A stretch of 64,000 nucleotides of DNA from Mucinivorans hirudinis (GTDB lineage Bacteria; Bacteroidota; Bacteroidia; Bacteroidales; Rikenellaceae), in assembly GCA_000723505.1 (NCBI GenBank), contig HG934468.1:2016798-2080797 (forward strand), given 5' to 3'. This document shows positions 31,726 through 41,250 of the stretch, one piece after another (the first letter of the stretch is position 1; every line of letters begins with the position of its first letter). The translations under genes were made by a program, and so were the position numbers. Under the pieces are notes generated by a model. The model was not told the DNA's origin. It did not search any database and was given only the letters and a program-made list of their open reading frames with translations.

Positions 31726-32796
31726 ATGCAAAATTTATATAATAGAGTGTTACGCGGCGAATTTCTGAGCATCGAGGATGCTTTACGGCTATATATCAGC
31801 GCTCCGCTCGCCGAGTTGATGGCTGTGGCGCACAGAATGCGTATGCAGATCCATCCTCAAAAGATTGTTACGTGGCAGATTGACCGCAATGTGAACACCA
31901 CGAATGTATGCGTATCGGGGTGCAAATTTTGCAATTTTCACTGTCGTTTAGCCGAAACGGATAAGAGCTACGTTACTACAATGGAGCAATATAGAACCAA
32001 AATAGAGGAGATGTATGCCCTTGGTGGTGAGCAGCTTTTGATTCAAGGAGGTATGCACCCGCACTTGGGTGTAGAGTATTACGAGGATTTATTCAGGGCA
32101 TTAAAAAAGGAGTACCCTTGGCTAAAACTCAACGCTCTGGGTGCGCCCGAGGTGCACCACTTAGCGCGGATGGCAAAGTGTGATTACGCAGAAATTTTGG
32201 CTCGCCTGCGTCGGGCGGGTTTGGATTCGTTACCCGGGGCTGGGGCTGAGATTTTGGATAATGAGGTACGAAGGAGAATATCGCCCGGTAAATGCTCGGC
32301 AGATGAGTGGGTCGAGGTGATGCGTACCGCTCAATCTATGGGCATTCCCACTACGGCAACGATGATGTACGGACACGTGGAAACACCCCGCCAACGAATT
32401 GAACACCTTCTGATAATCCGCGACTTGGGTAACTTTACGGCATTTATCCCGTGGGCATATCAGGGCAGGGGGACGCGGCTCGAAAAAGAGGGTTGTGCCG
32501 GTGGAAATAATGCCGCTGAATATCTGAGACTTATAGCCATCAGTCGTCTTCTATTGCCCAACATTCGCAATATACAGGCATCGTGGCTGACAATGGGTGT
32601 GCAGAGTGCGTTGATGGCACTCCACTGTGGGGCTAACGATATGGGCTCTATTATGATAGAGGAGAATGTGGTTAGTGCGGCGGGTTCGTTCAACACCCTC
32701 GACAGCGAGCGTATGGAGCAGGCGATCCGTGCGGCGGGATTTACACCGGCACTCCGAGACCAGCAATATAATTTGTCCGAGCGCTTGCCGCGATGA
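31726..32796 (+). CDS. mqnC: Cyclic dehypoxanthinyl futalosine synthase (radical SAM)
   Basis: 356 residues from the ATG at 31726. Radical-SAM signature CVSGCKFC (Cys62, Cys66, Cys69) in the context VNTTNVCVSGCKFCNFHC, then GGEQLLIQGGMHPHLGVEYY, GLDSLPGAGAEILDNEVR and FIPWAYQGRGTRLE, all typical of MqnC/MqnE-type enzymes. MqnC cyclises dehypoxanthine futalosine in the futalosine route to menaquinone. No other mqn gene lies in the window. It points to futalosine-type menaquinone synthesis, whereas many Bacteroidetes use the Men route. Confidence 0.9.
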   Translation: MQNLYNRVLRGEFLSIEDALRLYISAPLAELMAVAHRMRMQIHPQKIVTWQIDRNVNTTNVCVSGCKFCNFHCRLAETDKSYVTTMEQYRTKIEEMYALGGEQLLIQGGMHPHLGVEYYEDLFRALKKEYPWLKLNALGAPEVHHLARMAKCDYAEILARLRRAGLDSLPGAGAEILDNEVRRRISPGKCSADEWVEVMRTAQSMGIPTTATMMYGHVETPRQRIEHLLIIRDLGNFTAFIPWAYQGRGTRLEKEGCAGGNNAAEYLRLIAISRLLLPNIRNIQASWLTMGVQSALMALHCGANDMGSIMIEENVVSAAGSFNTLDSERMEQAIRAAGFTPALRDQQYNLSERLPR

Positions 32797-32845
32797 CAAT
32801 CGACCGATTTTGATGTCCGTTTTTTCGCAACTAACATATTATTGC

Positions 32846-32853
32846 TATCTTTG
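32846..32853 (+). promoter_or_regulatory. -7 box of the lysS promoter
   Basis: TATCTTTG, with TTCG (32824-32827) 18 nt upstream as a weak -33 box. The transcript would carry the repeat element at 32871 in its leader. Confidence 0.4.
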
Positions 32854-32870
32854 TCGGCTCATTATGTGAA

Positions 32871-32980
32871 AGGGGCTTCTAAAAGTTAGCAAATCACAAT
32901 CTTGGGTTTTTCAGCAAGGATGTCTCGTTGCTCCTTTTGGTTATTAATCGGCATCTTTTGATTTTTGTTTTATTGCGCCC
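32871..32980. repeat. Intergenic element, left half of the TTCTAAAAATTAG family, rearranged
   Basis: Starts AGGGGCTTCTAAAAGTTAGC. About 65 bp are clearly homologous to the element at 61981 (CTTCTAAAA, TTAG, AATCAC, TCTTGGGTTT, GGATGT). The part from about 32940 matches the reverse complement of the right part of that element (CATCTTTTGATTTTT), as if internally inverted. It fills most of the lysS leader. Confidence 0.65.
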
Positions 32981-33019
32981 TTTCAACGAACTATTGACCT
33001 ATTAAAAATAGTGTAAAAT

Positions 33020-34741
33020 ATGGAAAATATAGAACTAAACGAGCAGGAGGTTCTGCGTCGTGAATCCCTCGCCAAACTTCGCGAATTGGGCATTGACCCC
33101 TATCCGGCTGCTATGTTCCCCGTGAATAGTACTGTTGCCAAAATCCGTTGCGGGGAATCGACGGGCGAGGTGGTGATAGCAGGTAGAATTATGAGCCGCC
33201 GCATTATGGGGTCGGCAAGTTTTTTTGAGTTGCAAGACCAGAGCGGAAAGTTGCAGATATATGTCAAACGTGATGATATTTGCCCCGACCCCGAGGATAC
33301 AACCTACTATAATACGGTATTCAAGAAGTTGATGGATATTGGCGATATAGTTGGTGTTGAGGGGTTTGTCTTTACCACAAACACGGGCGAACTGTCGGTG
33401 CATTGTCAAAAGCTGACACTGCTGAGCAAATCACTAAAACCGCTACCCATTGTCAAGGAGAAGGATGGTGTCATCTATGATGCCTTCTCTGACCCCGAAC
33501 TGCGTTACCGCCAGCGTTATGTCGATTTGATTGTTAATCCGCAGGTTCGCGATACTTTCTTGAAACGCACCAAGATAATCAATACGATGCGTAATTTTTT
33601 TAACGAAAGAAGTTACATTGAAGTAGAGACACCGATTTTGCAACCTATTCCGGGCGGGGCTTCGGCACGTCCATTCATCACACACCATAATACACTCGAC
33701 ATTCCGCTCTATCTTCGTATTGCCAATGAGCTATATTTGAAGAGGTTGATAGTCGGTGGGTTCGAGGGCGTATATGAGTTTGCCAAGGATTTTCGTAACG
33801 AGGGTATGGATAGAACGCATAACCCCGAGTTCACGGTGTTGGAGATATATGTTGCCTACAAGGATTATCGCTGGATGATGGAGTTTGTGGAGCAGATGAT
33901 AGAGCGGGTGGCGATGGAGGCAAACGGGACGACGGATGCAGAAATCAACGGCAAAAAGGTTTCGTTCAAAGCTCCCTTCCGTCGATTGACTATGACCCAA
34001 GCGATTTTGGATAAAACGGACTTCGATATTACCGGTAAAAACGAGGATGAACTTCGTGCGGCTTGTCGCCGGATGGGCATTGAGGTGAACGACACGATGG
34101 GTAAGGGTAAACTCATAGACGCAATCTTTGGCGAAAAGTGCGAGGACGATTTGGTGCAACCTACCTTTATTATTGACTATCCTCTGGATATGTCGCCTCT
34201 GTGCAAACGTCATCGCGACAACGGCGAGCTTACCGAACGTTTCGAGCTTTTCGTGGCGGGCAAGGAGCTGGCTAATGCCTACTCGGAGCTCAACGACCCT
34301 ATCGACCAATTAGAGCGTTTTCAAGAGCAACTTCGCCTGAGCGAAAAGGGCGACGACGAGGCAATGTTCATTGATATGGACTTTGTACGAGCGTTGGAGT
34401 ATGGTATGCCTACTTGTTCGGGTATGGGCATAGGTATCGACCGCTTGACGATGTTCCTCACCGGACAATCGACAATTCAGGAGGTGTTGTTCTTCCCACA
34501 GATGCGTCCCGAGAAAGTTTTGCGCAAGGATGGTGTGGTGGAGTTTGGAGCTGTCGGCGTACCTGCCGAGTGGGTTGAGGTGTTGCACAGAATGAGCATC
34601 ACACAAGTTCCAATGTTGTTGAATTGGGCATCAGCAAAGCTCTTTAATGACCTCTGCGGATTTAATAAGAAGAATAAATTGGGACTGAAAAATCCTACTG
34701 CCGAAGACGTTGCAGCTTGGATAGAGAGAAGTAAGGCATAA
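33020..34741 (+). CDS. lysS: Lysyl-tRNA synthetase, class II
   Basis: 573 residues, long compared with E. coli LysS (505) but common in Bacteroidetes. N-terminal OB-fold anticodon domain at about 55-145 ([20 protein letters not shown]), then the class II core with motif 1 ([20 protein letters not shown]), motif 2 ([20 protein letters not shown]) and motif 3 ([13 protein letters not shown]). An extra C-terminal part (about 510-573, [19 protein letters not shown]) explains the length. It charges tRNA-Lys. Confidence 0.97.
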   Translation: MENIELNEQEVLRRESLAKLRELGIDPYPAAMFPVNSTVAKIRCGESTGEVVIAGRIMSRRIMGSASFFELQDQSGKLQIYVKRDDICPDPEDTTYYNTVFKKLMDIGDIVGVEGFVFTTNTGELSVHCQKLTLLSKSLKPLPIVKEKDGVIYDAFSDPELRYRQRYVDLIVNPQVRDTFLKRTKIINTMRNFFNERSYIEVETPILQPIPGGASARPFITHHNTLDIPLYLRIANELYLKRLIVGGFEGVYEFAKDFRNEGMDRTHNPEFTVLEIYVAYKDYRWMMEFVEQMIERVAMEANGTTDAEINGKKVSFKAPFRRLTMTQAILDKTDFDITGKNEDELRAACRRMGIEVNDTMGKGKLIDAIFGEKCEDDLVQPTFIIDYPLDMSPLCKRHRDNGELTERFELFVAGKELANAYSELNDPIDQLERFQEQLRLSEKGDDEAMFIDMDFVRALEYGMPTCSGMGIGIDRLTMFLTGQSTIQEVLFFPQMRPEKVLRKDGVVEFGAVGVPAEWVEVLHRMSITQVPMLLNWASAKLFNDLCGFNKKNKLGLKNPTAEDVAAWIERSKA

Positions 34742-34760
34742 TAATATTTATCCCAAATAA

Positions 34761-36209
34761 ATGGCTAACATAAAATTCTACAAACAGGGCGAAATGCCGC
34801 TGGAACTTCACAAGGTTCGCGTTGTTCAGAAACTCCACCTTGTGCCTATTAACCGCCGCTTGGAGGCTATCGAAGAGGCGGGATTCAATACTTTTCGTTT
34901 GAACACCAAAGATGTGTTCCTGGATATGCTCACCGACTCGGGCGTTAATGCGATGAGCGACAATCAGGTGGCGGCAATGTTTCAGGCAGACGATGCCTAT
35001 GCAGGTTCGCAATCTTTCTTCCGCCTACAAAAAGCAGTCGAGGATGTGTTGGGCAAAAAATTCCTGCTACCCGTTCATCAAGGACGCGCAGCCGAGAATG
35101 TCATCTGCCGTACCTTTGTGAAGAAGGGCTCGGTTATTCCGACTAACTATCACTTTACGACAACATTGGCGCACGTTATGGAGAATGGTGGCGTAATCGA
35201 GGAGCTATATCACGACCGCGCACTGGTGCTTCACAGCGACCACCCCTTCAAGGGTAATATGGATATAGACAAACTCGAGGCGTGTATCCAAAAACACGGT
35301 GCAGAGAACATTCCGTTCGTTCGTATGGAAGCCTCCACAAACCTTATCGGTGGGCAGCCCTTCTCTATTCGCAATATGATGGATGTTCGCGGGGTTTGTG
35401 ATAAGTATGGCATTATGTTGGTTTTGGACGCTTCGCTACTGGGCGAAAATGCCTACTTGGTGATGAAGCGCGAGGAGGCTTGGAAAGAGAATTCGATGGC
35501 AGATATTCTCAAGATGATGACCAACTTAGCTGACTTGGTATACTTCTCCGCACGCAAACTAAGCTCCTCACGCGGGGGCGGCATCTGCACCAATCGCCGC
35601 GACCTATATATGAAGATGGAGGCGTTGATTCCTCTGTTCGAGGGCTTTTTGACCTATGGTGGTATCTCGGTGCGCGAGATTGAGGCTATGGCAGTGGGTC
35701 TGTATGAGACCTTGGACGAGACGATGATTTCGCAAAGCCCTTCGTTTATTAAATATATGGTCGATACGTTGGATAAAGCAGGCGTTCCGGTTATTACACC
35801 TGCCGGTGTACTGGGTGCTCACATTGACGCAGGGACATTCTGTGCCCACATTCCTCAGTGTGAATATCCTGCCGGAGCGTTGGCGGCGGCACTCTATTTG
35901 GTGTCGGGTGTGAGGGCTATGGAGCGCGGGACTGTCTCTTCGATTCGTGACGAGAACGGTAACGATGTACTTGCCGATGCCGAACTACTGCGCTTGGCTA
36001 TTCCGCGCCGCGTATTCACGCTCTCACAAATCAACTATGCAATAGACCGCATACTGTGGTTGTATGATAATCGTGAGATGATTGGTGGTCTGCGCTTTAC
36101 GTATGAACCTCCCGTGCTACGCTTCTTTATGGGCGGGCTGGAGGCAACGAGCGATTGGCCAGAGCGTCTTGTGGCTAAGTTCCGCAAGGATTTCGGAGAC
36201 TCCTTATAG
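34761..36209 (+). CDS. Tryptophanase / tyrosine phenol-lyase family beta-eliminating lyase
   Basis: 482 residues, PLP-dependent fold type I. Family segments: EEAGFNTFRLNTKDVFLDML, TDSGVNAMSDNQVAAMF, DDAYAGSQSFFRLQKAV, LPVHQGRAAENV, MEASTNLIGGQPFS and LVLDASLLGENAY. The presumed PLP lysine is Lys266 in FSARKLSSSRGGGI, whereas classical TnaA and TPL have SAKKD or SGKKD, so the first Lys is Arg and the following Asp is Leu. It would cleave an aromatic amino acid to pyruvate, ammonia and indole or phenol. Substrate specificity is uncertain because of the divergent loop. A strong hairpin follows. Confidence 0.85.
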   Translation: MANIKFYKQGEMPLELHKVRVVQKLHLVPINRRLEAIEEAGFNTFRLNTKDVFLDMLTDSGVNAMSDNQVAAMFQADDAYAGSQSFFRLQKAVEDVLGKKFLLPVHQGRAAENVICRTFVKKGSVIPTNYHFTTTLAHVMENGGVIEELYHDRALVLHSDHPFKGNMDIDKLEACIQKHGAENIPFVRMEASTNLIGGQPFSIRNMMDVRGVCDKYGIMLVLDASLLGENAYLVMKREEAWKENSMADILKMMTNLADLVYFSARKLSSSRGGGICTNRRDLYMKMEALIPLFEGFLTYGGISVREIEAMAVGLYETLDETMISQSPSFIKYMVDTLDKAGVPVITPAGVLGAHIDAGTFCAHIPQCEYPAGALAAALYLVSGVRAMERGTVSSIRDENGNDVLADAELLRLAIPRRVFTLSQINYAIDRILWLYDNREMIGGLRFTYEPPVLRFFMGGLEATSDWPERLVAKFRKDFGDSL

Positions 36210-36229
36210 GTACGTTCCCTTTTACAACG

Positions 36230-36291
36230 GTTCGTTAAAATTTATAGCTCCTCTGACCACGTGGCGCGAGTAGCTATAAATTTTAACGAAC
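36230..36291. terminator. 20-bp perfect stem after the tryptophanase-like gene
   Basis: 36230-36249 (GTTCGTTAAAATTTATAGCT) pairs perfectly with 36272-36291 around a 22-nt loop. The stretch 36210-36612 has no gene: it holds this hairpin, the palindrome at 36336 and the hairpin at 36512. Confidence 0.6.
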
Positions 36292-36335
36292 TGTTCTATT
36301 ATACCATTTACCTTTATAAAAGCGATTAATTATCT

Positions 36336-36404
36336 AGGGGACTTCTAAAAATCTCATCGAAAAAAGAAACCTCCACATTTTTGTTTAATTTTTAGAAGTC
36401 CCCT
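36336..36404. repeat. Intergenic palindrome, TTCTAAAAATTAG family
   Basis: AGGGGACTTCTAAAAAT (36336-36352) and ATTTTTAGAAGTCCCCT (36388-36404) are perfect 17-bp inverted repeats around 35 nt. Clean short member of the family also seen at 41154, 55157, 56776 and 61981. Confidence 0.8.
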
Positions 36405-36511
36405 CTATGTTGAGTCAGGGTTTAGCCTCGGCGGCGGTCTGAGTAACTCTCGGGTGCAGCATTGGTCGTTAATGTATGAGTATGTGGTATTATATAAATC
36501 CCATTAATTAT

Positions 36512-36554
36512 TAACTCGGCTTCAAACAATTTGGATAATTTTGAAGCCGAGTTA
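36512..36554. terminator. Hairpin between convergent genes, before the M28 peptidase 3' end
   Basis: TAACTCGGCTTCAAA (36512-36526) and TTTGAAGCCGAGTTA (36540-36554) form a perfect 15-bp stem. The left arm shares TCGGCTTCAAACA with the SusC leader. Confidence 0.6.
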
Positions 36555-36612
36555 GTAATAATTACACACCCTCTTGTGCGCAAGTTTGTTAAGCGGGGGG
36601 CATAAGAGTGGC

Positions 36613-37500
36613 TCACGAGTTTGCCATTTGCCAAGCCACGAAATAGGATGAGCGGATGATGTCCACCATCTTCGCCCAGTTTATTTTATCGACAGTATCG
36701 GTCGGTTTGTGGTAGTCGGCGTGCCCGCCGGTGTGATACCAGCAAATCGGCACTCCTGCCTTTGCAAATGAGGCATTATCGCTGCCCGAAGTGGGGTCGT
36801 CCCAACGGCTAAAGTCGGGCTTCAAGTCCAAATGATATTCGGCTATTGCCAGATTTAACCACTTTTCGTACTCGGGATATGCCTTCGTATAAAAGTATGT
36901 AAATGACTGTGGCTTTGTCTCATCCGAATTGCGCCCAATCATATCGAAGTTCATATAACCCACAATCTTTTTGGGGTCTGCACAACTCGCCACATAATGT
37001 TTCGACCCCCACAAACCACCCTCCTCGGCATCCCATAGCGCAAGCACTATCGTATATTTAGGTTTCAATCCTGCTGCCTTTATAGCCTTGGCAATCTGCA
37101 CAATAGCCACTGCACCACTCGCGTTATCATCTGCGCCGTTATATATCTCTCCCTCGCGAACTCCCAGGTGGTCGTAATGCGAGCCAACAACTATGCAGCG
37201 TGAAGTATCCACGCCCTGAATCTCTATTAAAACATTCTGTAAATGAACGCTATCCTTCTTACCCTTGAATTTCTGAAAAACAGTTTTGTAGCCCATTTCT
37301 GCAAAAAGTGAAGCGAGGTACTCGGCAGCGATGCGATTTTCAGCTGTGCCCGCCTTGCGCCCTTGGAGTAGGTCGCTGCTCAGAAAAGTAACCTGAGCCT
37401 CACACGATTGACGCGTTATCGCCTCCACCCCGCGGCTAACTTGCGCCACGGCAGACAGCGCGATAAGAAATATTATTACAAAAAATGATAATTTTCTCAT
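36613..37500 (-). CDS. M28-family zinc aminopeptidase, secreted
   Basis: 295 residues with a signal peptide (about 1-19). Peptidase M28 zinc ligands and catalytic residues are visible in VVGSHYDHLG (His, Asp), NGADDNASGAVAIVQIA (Asp), LWDAEEGGLWGSKHY (Glu-Glu), YMNFDMIGR (Asp) and the last His in WYHTGGHADYHKPTDT. It likely trims peptides in the periplasm or outside. Its start lies 2 bp after the obgE stop, so they share a transcript. Confidence 0.92.
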   Translation of the reverse strand: MRKLSFFVIIFLIALSAVAQVSRGVEAITRQSCEAQVTFLSSDLLQGRKAGTAENRIAAEYLASLFAEMGYKTVFQKFKGKKDSVHLQNVLIEIQGVDTSRCIVVGSHYDHLGVREGEIYNGADDNASGAVAIVQIAKAIKAAGLKPKYTIVLALWDAEEGGLWGSKHYVASCADPKKIVGYMNFDMIGRNSDETKPQSFTYFYTKAYPEYEKWLNLAIAEYHLDLKPDFSRWDDPTSGSDNASFAKAGVPICWYHTGGHADYHKPTDTVDKINWAKMVDIIRSSYFVAWQMANS

Positions 37501-37502
37501 AG

Positions 37503-38495
37503 CTATTCGTTTATCGCCTTCCAGAGCATATCTTTGAGTGCCATAATGTTATAACCCGTTATTGAGCTTATGAATATGTGGGGTACACCCTTGGGCAGAG
37601 TTTGCACCATCTCCCCCATCAACTCCTCGTCCAACATATCGCTCTTGGTAACAGCCAGCAACCGCCCCTTGTCCAGCAATTCGGGGTTGTAACGTCTTAG
37701 CTCATCAAGCAATATTTCGTACTCTGCCGCAATATCTTTCGAGTCTGCCGCCACCATAAAAAGCAACACCGAGTTGCGCTCTATATGCCTCAAAAACCTT
37801 AATCCCAAACCCTTACCCTCGGCAGCTCCCTCAATAATACCGGGGATGTCTGCCATTACAAAGGTGCGGTCGTCGCGATAACTGACAATACCCAGATTGG
37901 GCTCTAATGTTGTAAAGGCATAGTCTGCAATTTTGGGTTTTGCTGCCGAAACCACTGACAACAAGGTGGATTTGCCTGCATTAGGAAAGCCGACAAGCCC
38001 CACATCTGCCAATACTTTCAGTTCGAGTATAAAAAATCCCTCTTTCAAATCTTCGCCCGGTTGCGAGTATCGCGGTGCTTGGTTTGTGGCCGTTCTAAAG
38101 TGCCAGTTGCCCAGTCCGCCGCGTCCCCCGGGGCACAGAATCACCTCCTGCCCGCTTTCGGTTACTTCCGTGACGAACTCTCCCGTTTCGGCATCTTTGA
38201 CCACCGTACCCAGCGGGACATCAATAAAGACATCCTTTCCGTTAGCACCGTGCATCTTAGCTCCGCCCCCACGTTCGCCATTCTCTGCCAGCCAGTGGCG
38301 GTTGTATCTGAGGTGGAGAAGTGTCCAGTAGTGTGTCGAGCCGCGAAGGATGACGTGTCCGCCTCGTCCGCCGTCGCCGCCGTCCGGTCCCCCAAACTCC
38401 ACAAATTTCTCGCGTCGAAAGTGCATAGCTCCCGCTCCGCCCATTCCCGAACGCGCAAATATCTTTACGTAATCTACAAAATTTGATGATGCCAT
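37503..38495 (-). CDS. obgE: GTPase ObgE/CgtA
   Basis: 330 residues. N-terminal glycine-rich Obg fold (about 1-158, [32 protein letters not shown]), then the G domain: G1 [12 protein letters not shown]2 region [14 protein letters not shown]3 [17 protein letters not shown]4 AVTKSDML and G5 ISSITG. It associates with the 50S subunit and takes part in ribosome assembly and stress control. No C-terminal extension. Confidence 0.96.
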   Translation of the reverse strand: MASSNFVDYVKIFARSGMGGAGAMHFRREKFVEFGGPDGGDGGRGGHVILRGSTHYWTLLHLRYNRHWLAENGERGGGAKMHGANGKDVFIDVPLGTVVKDAETGEFVTEVTESGQEVILCPGGRGGLGNWHFRTATNQAPRYSQPGEDLKEGFFILELKVLADVGLVGFPNAGKSTLLSVVSAAKPKIADYAFTTLEPNLGIVSYRDDRTFVMADIPGIIEGAAEGKGLGLRFLRHIERNSVLLFMVAADSKDIAAEYEILLDELRRYNPELLDKGRLLAVTKSDMLDEELMGEMVQTLPKGVPHIFISSITGYNIMALKDMLWKAINE

Positions 38496-38565
38496 AGGTT
38501 GAAATTGAGGTGTTACTTTTCCACCTCTTCTATATTTTAATAGTTCGTTACTTTTTTAGTTCCTG

Positions 38566-38803
38566 TCACCTCGCGCTGCCGTGGGTCTCATCAGAGATGA
38601 TTATCAACCGGTCAATTATGAGGAGACACCGCGCCCCCCGCGCGGGGCGGCAATAAAAATCATTAGGCGAGGGGATAGATTGCACCAACCGAAACAGCTG
38701 CTCCACATCTGCAACGTCGGTCAATCGCTTTTTCCCGTCCGGCACACCGGATTGAACGCACCCTCTTGTCCTCTAATATTTTTATTGCACCATCCTCCTT
38801 CAT
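38566..38803 (-). pseudogene. Remnant of a Bro-N/KilA-like (phage antirepressor-type) gene with internal deletion
   Basis: Reading the minus strand from the ATG at 38803 gives AIKILEDKRVRSIR, the N-terminal signature of this family. Similarity then jumps to another frame that reads VPDGKKRLTDVADVEQLFRL and VQSIPSP, a segment that normally lies some 60 residues further on. So both an internal deletion and a frame change have occurred, and the C-terminal half is missing. The ATG lies one base after the stop of the upstream barrel gene. Family recognition rests on two short but specific blocks. The rest of 38496-38804 shows no other gene. Confidence 0.6.
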
Positions 38804-38804
38804 A

Positions 38805-41105
38805 TCAATTCACCCTTCGCTGCTCCTGCGAATCACCATAGGAGCGATATTTGCTCTTGAAGTTATTAAAAATGTATCTCACGCTCAATCTGAATCGTCT
38901 GTTATCGGAGTCAATGGCATAGTTTGATATATAATAACCTATCTTGTCGGTAAATGGCGAGCGGGAACTCTTCAACAAATCTTGTGCCGAAGCTACAATT
39001 TGAATTCGTTTTTTGAATAAATATTGTGAAAAATTGAGCGATAGTTCATAGCTTGGTTCAAAGACGGTCATCGCTTGATACTCGCGCGATGAATAGTCAA
39101 AGTTACAAGAAAAATTTGAATTATCCGAAATTTTCACACTCGGTGATATTTGCAGTTGGTAGTTCACTCCCTTATTGTCGTAGTAACCATCCATATATGG
39201 AATGCGATAGTTGTTGAAAATCGCCCCAGCGGATGCCGATAGTGCAATTCGTCCCCACTCGGTGGAGTAGCCCGCCATTAAAACGGTGTATGTACCGCGC
39301 GCAACATTCACGGGCGTGTAGATAATGGTCTTTTTATCCTCTGCGAGCAGACCCGTCTGCATCTGCGTATTGAGCACCAAGCCATACTCGGCATCGAGGC
39401 TGAATTTCTCGAAAATAGTGGCATTCAGGCTCACCATATGGGCAATAGAGGATTTTAGGTCGGGATTCCCCTGCCTGATTGTAACTCTGTTTACGTAGCT
39501 CTTGGAGGGGTCTAATGCCCACAGTGGGGGGCGCTCAATTTTGTTGGTGTAGTTCACCGCCAGAGACAGATTTTGCCACAGGTTGTTGGTGTGAATATCG
39601 ACAGATGGAAAGAGGTTATTCTCGAACCGTTTAGTCGTCTTGCCGTTGGTCAGACGGAGTTCATCGCCCGAAAATTCATAGCGCAAACCGACTTGATAGC
39701 CCCACGCACCATATTCGCGCCCGAGGGTGGCATAGAGTGAGAAGGTGTTGTTAATCATCCGAGTACGCGATTTTTCGACAATAAACTCTGTATTGGTGGT
39801 GCTGCCTATCTGCCCGTAACGCGCGCCAAGTAGGATTTTTGCACCGGCAAGGGTGGCGGAATATTCTGCGCGAGCTGTTGCCACCCGAGCATTAGAACGG
39901 TTGGAAATATAGAGAGTGTCGCTCTCGTGGCTCTCTATATCGTGCTCAAGGACAGTTTCATCACCTCTTTTGTTCTGAATGTAGTAGTCGGCAAAGAGCT
40001 CCAATTTTCTAACGGAGTCAATGTCGAGTTGGTAGCCAAGATTAAATTTATGGGTAGGATTAGCAGTGGTACTATTTTTGTTCGATACGATGTATTGAGT
40101 GGGAATCTCAACGCCGCGAATGCTCTCCTGTGTGAAAGTTGTCTCTTTGTTTCCCGTATATCCGAGTCGGTATTGCCACGAAAAGCTACTTCTAGCGTTG
40201 AGCGTCCAGACGCTGTTATATAAGAAGTTAGCCATACGATAATCGGTTCGCGTCTTGGTTGTTGTCGAATCGGTCATTGCATATTGGGGTATGATGATGG
40301 CTTGATTTTCCTGCTCCGTTGTAATGTGAATGGGCATTGCAAGGTCTGTGCCGAAGAAGCTATATAGCTTGGGTGTAGATATTTGGAGCTGCCCCCCGGC
40401 AGTGGGTGTTGTGCGGCGAGAAACGTCTATGCCCGCATTAACTCTGCCCGATACACCCTGCGAGGCGCGCTTTGTACGCACGCGCATAACTGCCTTATAG
40501 CTCGACTCATAGCGCGACGAGGGGTTGCGGTCTATCTCTATTGTTAGAATGTCGGCGGGTTGAATCATTTTCAATTCGGTGTAGGTGGCTTCACGCCCGT
40601 CAATAAAAATTTTGGGTGCGCCCTTGCCGAAAATTGTAATACCGTCGTCCGTCGCTTTCACTCCCGGTGCACGGCTCAGTATGGAGGTGACGTCGAAGAG
40701 GTGAACCAGCTGTGAGCCTGATACTTGCACGATAGTTTTACCCTTCTCATTTCTTACGGCAGCACGCCGCACCTCCACCACCGCCTCCCCAATGCCGTAG
40801 CTTACTGCTCGCATAACAATCTTTTCGGGAAGTTGTGGGTTGTTGAAATTTACGACTGCCGTAAAGTCTTCATAACCAAGACAGGTGAGTTGTAGAATCT
40901 TTTCACCCGTGAGGTTGTGGTGATATTCTAGCACACCTTTGTAGAATAGTTCACAAGCCACTAATGATGAGTCGGCAGGCTCAAGAATGAACATATTGAA
41001 ATAGTCGAGAGGCACGTTGTTTTCATCTACGACTTTCGTTACCAACGACTGCCCCACGGCAGGTAATGAGACCGCAAAAAAAACTAATAGTATAATTTTT
41101 TTCAT
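38805..41105 (-). CDS. Outer-membrane beta-barrel / TonB-dependent receptor-like protein
   Basis: 766 residues with a signal peptide (about 1-18). A short beta-sandwich with the carboxypeptidase-like pattern (19-110) is followed by a plug-like domain (about 115-215: VTSILSRAPGVKATDDGITI, IFIDGREATYTELKMIQPAD, IEIDRNPSSRYES) and a large beta-barrel of the OMP_b-brl family (for example LGYQLDIDSVRKLELFADYY, VSLNATIFEKFSLDAEYGLV). It lacks the SusC signature and any SusD partner, so the ligand is unknown. The barrel ends near FRLSVRYIFNNFKSKY. Confidence 0.88.
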   Translation of the reverse strand: MKKIILLVFFAVSLPAVGQSLVTKVVDENNVPLDYFNMFILEPADSSLVACELFYKGVLEYHHNLTGEKILQLTCLGYEDFTAVVNFNNPQLPEKIVMRAVSYGIGEAVVEVRRAAVRNEKGKTIVQVSGSQLVHLFDVTSILSRAPGVKATDDGITIFGKGAPKIFIDGREATYTELKMIQPADILTIEIDRNPSSRYESSYKAVMRVRTKRASQGVSGRVNAGIDVSRRTTPTAGGQLQISTPKLYSFFGTDLAMPIHITTEQENQAIIIPQYAMTDSTTTKTRTDYRMANFLYNSVWTLNARSSFSWQYRLGYTGNKETTFTQESIRGVEIPTQYIVSNKNSTTANPTHKFNLGYQLDIDSVRKLELFADYYIQNKRGDETVLEHDIESHESDTLYISNRSNARVATARAEYSATLAGAKILLGARYGQIGSTTNTEFIVEKSRTRMINNTFSLYATLGREYGAWGYQVGLRYEFSGDELRLTNGKTTKRFENNLFPSVDIHTNNLWQNLSLAVNYTNKIERPPLWALDPSKSYVNRVTIRQGNPDLKSSIAHMVSLNATIFEKFSLDAEYGLVLNTQMQTGLLAEDKKTIIYTPVNVARGTYTVLMAGYSTEWGRIALSASAGAIFNNYRIPYMDGYYDNKGVNYQLQISPSVKISDNSNFSCNFDYSSREYQAMTVFEPSYELSLNFSQYLFKKRIQIVASAQDLLKSSRSPFTDKIGYYISNYAIDSDNRRFRLSVRYIFNNFKSKYRSYGDSQEQRRVN

Positions 41106-41153
41106 ACCTAGAAGCTGTTAATAGACAATAATATCTATCCCGAACTTAGGTTT

Positions 41154-41241
41154 GTAGGCTCGAAAAGGTTAGGGGGTTTTCCAAAATTACAAAATAGCCA
41201 TCTGCTAATTTTAGAAAACCCCCTAACCTTTTCGAGCCTAC
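41154..41241. repeat. Long perfect intergenic palindrome, TTCTAAAAATTAG-related
   Basis: Arms 41154-41181 and 41214-41241 (GTAGGCTCGAAAAGGTTAGG...) are perfectly complementary over 28 bp and continue imperfectly into CAAAATTA/TAATTTTA around a short loop. The inner arm GGGGGTTTTCCAAAATTA resembles the family but with altered, still paired, bases. It separates two co-directional minus-strand genes and would act as the terminator of the GH20 gene. Confidence 0.75.
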
Positions 41242-41250
41242 ATCACCTGC

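Noticed and set aside
38581-38841. 86-codon plus-strand frame between obgE and the barrel gene
   Set aside because: Antisense to the Bro/KilA-like remnant, which explains the sequence better.
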